Below, piece by piece: positions 5,336-6,026 of a DNA stretch of 6,026 nucleotides (the first letter of the stretch is position 1; each line of letters opens with the position of its first letter). Origin of the DNA: Deltaproteobacteria bacterium (GTDB lineage Bacteria > Desulfobacterota > JADFXK01); the NCBI GenBank assembly GCA_015233295.1, contig JADFYC010000234.1:1-6026 (forward strand), read 5' to 3'. The notes under the pieces are model-generated. The model did no database searches. It worked only from the letters and a program-made list of their open reading frames with translations, and had not been told where the DNA came from. Position numbers and translations under genes: made by a program.

Positions 5336-6026
5336 AGTCCAGGTCAAGCTGCTGCAGAGCCAGGTTAACTTCCCGGATTAGCTTTATGTCCCGGCCTTCA
5401 ACGTAATACCGGAGCACGGCGTCCGTTCCCGAGGCCCGCAGCTCCCACCAGAGATTCTCCATTTCGATCAAGGTGCCGTCACCAGCCCAAAATATATCCT
5501 TAATCGGTGGAAATGAAAACCCGTTAGCCCGTTCGGTCAAGATACGGTGAGCCGCGTCTGGATATTTACCAATTAATCCTTTGAAAAATCCGACGGTTCG
5601 GTCTCGACGCTGCATCCCTTCCGCCCTAAGCGCGCTCATTTTTTCAGGAGGACAATTCTCATCATATAGGATAATGTCATCCCGCTCATAAAAACGGAAA
5701 GTGATATCATTCAGGTCCATCAACCGTCGGTAGTAGGCGGCGAAGGAGGTATTTTTGAGATACAGATCCGCGGCCAGAGCCAGAGTGACCAACCCCACTT
5801 GCATGCCGTCTTTTTCCTTCATGGCCAGAGACTTTGTTCGAGCATGGCGGCTGATCATAAATTCCGCCCCGCCCATCGCCGCCCCGCCTGATTCTTCGGC
5901 CATGATCAGCACTCTGGGGTGGGGGCCGATAATGGTTTCCCGGCCCAGCACATCCTTAAACCGGACTGGCACCTGAGGTGGATCGGACCAAAGTTGATTT
6001 TCCAACTCGGCTAAGGCGTTGCCGAA
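5334..6026 (-). CDS. Alpha-D-phosphohexomutase (phosphoglucomutase/phosphomannomutase), C-terminal part; start beyond window
   Basis: The frame is open to the right edge (the first visible codons read FGNALAEL before ENQLW), so about 230 C-terminal residues of a normally 450-600 residue enzyme are seen. The nominal start at 6005 is only an internal TTG. Visible parts are the domain 3 sugar-binding loop AEESGGAAMGG, followed by DGMQVGLVTLALAADL as in phosphohexomutases, and the domain 4 phosphate-binding loop RASGTDAVLRYYVEGRD (equivalent of RPSGTEPKxRVYVE; Glu is Asp here). The phosphoserine loop and metal site lie outside the window. The enzyme moves phosphate between the 1- and 6-positions of hexose phosphates through a phosphoserine, in sugar-nucleotide or storage-sugar metabolism. 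The stretch between the two loops is long and charged, but I cannot assign a subfamily. The stop TGA at 5334 lies within the dtd ribosome binding site. Confidence 0.92.
   Translation of the reverse strand, partial: FGNALAELENQLWSDPPQVPVRFKDVLGRETIIGPHPRVLIMAEESGGAAMGGAEFMISRHARTKSLAMKEKDGMQVGLVTLALAADLYLKNTSFAAYYRRLMDLNDITFRFYERDDIILYDENCPPEKMSALRAEGMQRRDRTVGFFKGLIGKYPDAAHRILTERANGFSFPPIKDIFWAGDGTLIEMENLWWELRASGTDAVLRYYVEGRDIKLIREVNLALQQLDLD

Noticed and set aside
1..6026. CRISPR array, tRNA/rRNA, insertion sequence or phage genes
   Set aside because: No regularly spaced identical repeats, cloverleaf-like segments, transposase motifs or terminal inverted repeats were seen on either strand.

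Overview
All supported genes in this window lie on the minus strand, so the region reads from right to left. Protein content and style (a GlcD-type FAD oxidase beside a GNAT protein and a small zinc-ribbon/winged-helix protein, good Shine-Dalgarno sites, moderately GC-rich DNA, degenerate CGCAAC-type intergenic repeats) fit a Gram-negative anaerobe of the Desulfobacterota/'Deltaproteobacteria' type. This is inference: no rRNA or other phylogenetic marker is present.

Right block (6026 down to 4100): the 3' end of an alpha-D-phosphohexomutase gene enters from the right edge. Its TGA stop lies inside the ribosome binding site of dtd (D-aminoacyl-tRNA deacylase). A possible 53-codon gene of unknown function follows, then a YohD-like DedA membrane protein. 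The spacing suggests one transcript.

Spacer (3886-4099): about 214 bases without a convincing gene. It holds a short hairpin at the DedA stop codon and a 6-bp inverted repeat about 90 bases upstream of the next gene. It is the most likely place in the window for an internal promoter, although no clear -35/-10 pair is visible.

Middle block (3885 down to 1049): a GlcD-like FAD-linked 2-hydroxyacid oxidase/dehydrogenase with a GTG start, a two-part GNAT-fold protein, and a small CxxC...CxxC zinc-ribbon plus winged-helix protein. Gaps are 33 and 17 bases and each gene has its own ribosome binding site, so this looks like an operon of 2-hydroxyacid oxidation with an acetyltransferase-like protein and a putative regulator.

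Left block (1048 down to 1): a 104-base spacer with degenerate GTTGCGG heptamers (CCGCAAC on the coding strand) precedes an NCS2-family (nucleobase/ascorbate transporter-type) permease. That gene is open for 314 codons and runs off the left edge without a stop. Its substrate-site positions differ strongly from uracil and xanthine carriers.

No RNA gene, CRISPR array, insertion sequence or phage gene was seen. The content is mostly ordinary. The points most worth a second look are the permease with altered binding-site residues, the small ORF between dtd and the DedA gene, and the GlcD/GNAT/zinc-ribbon gene set.
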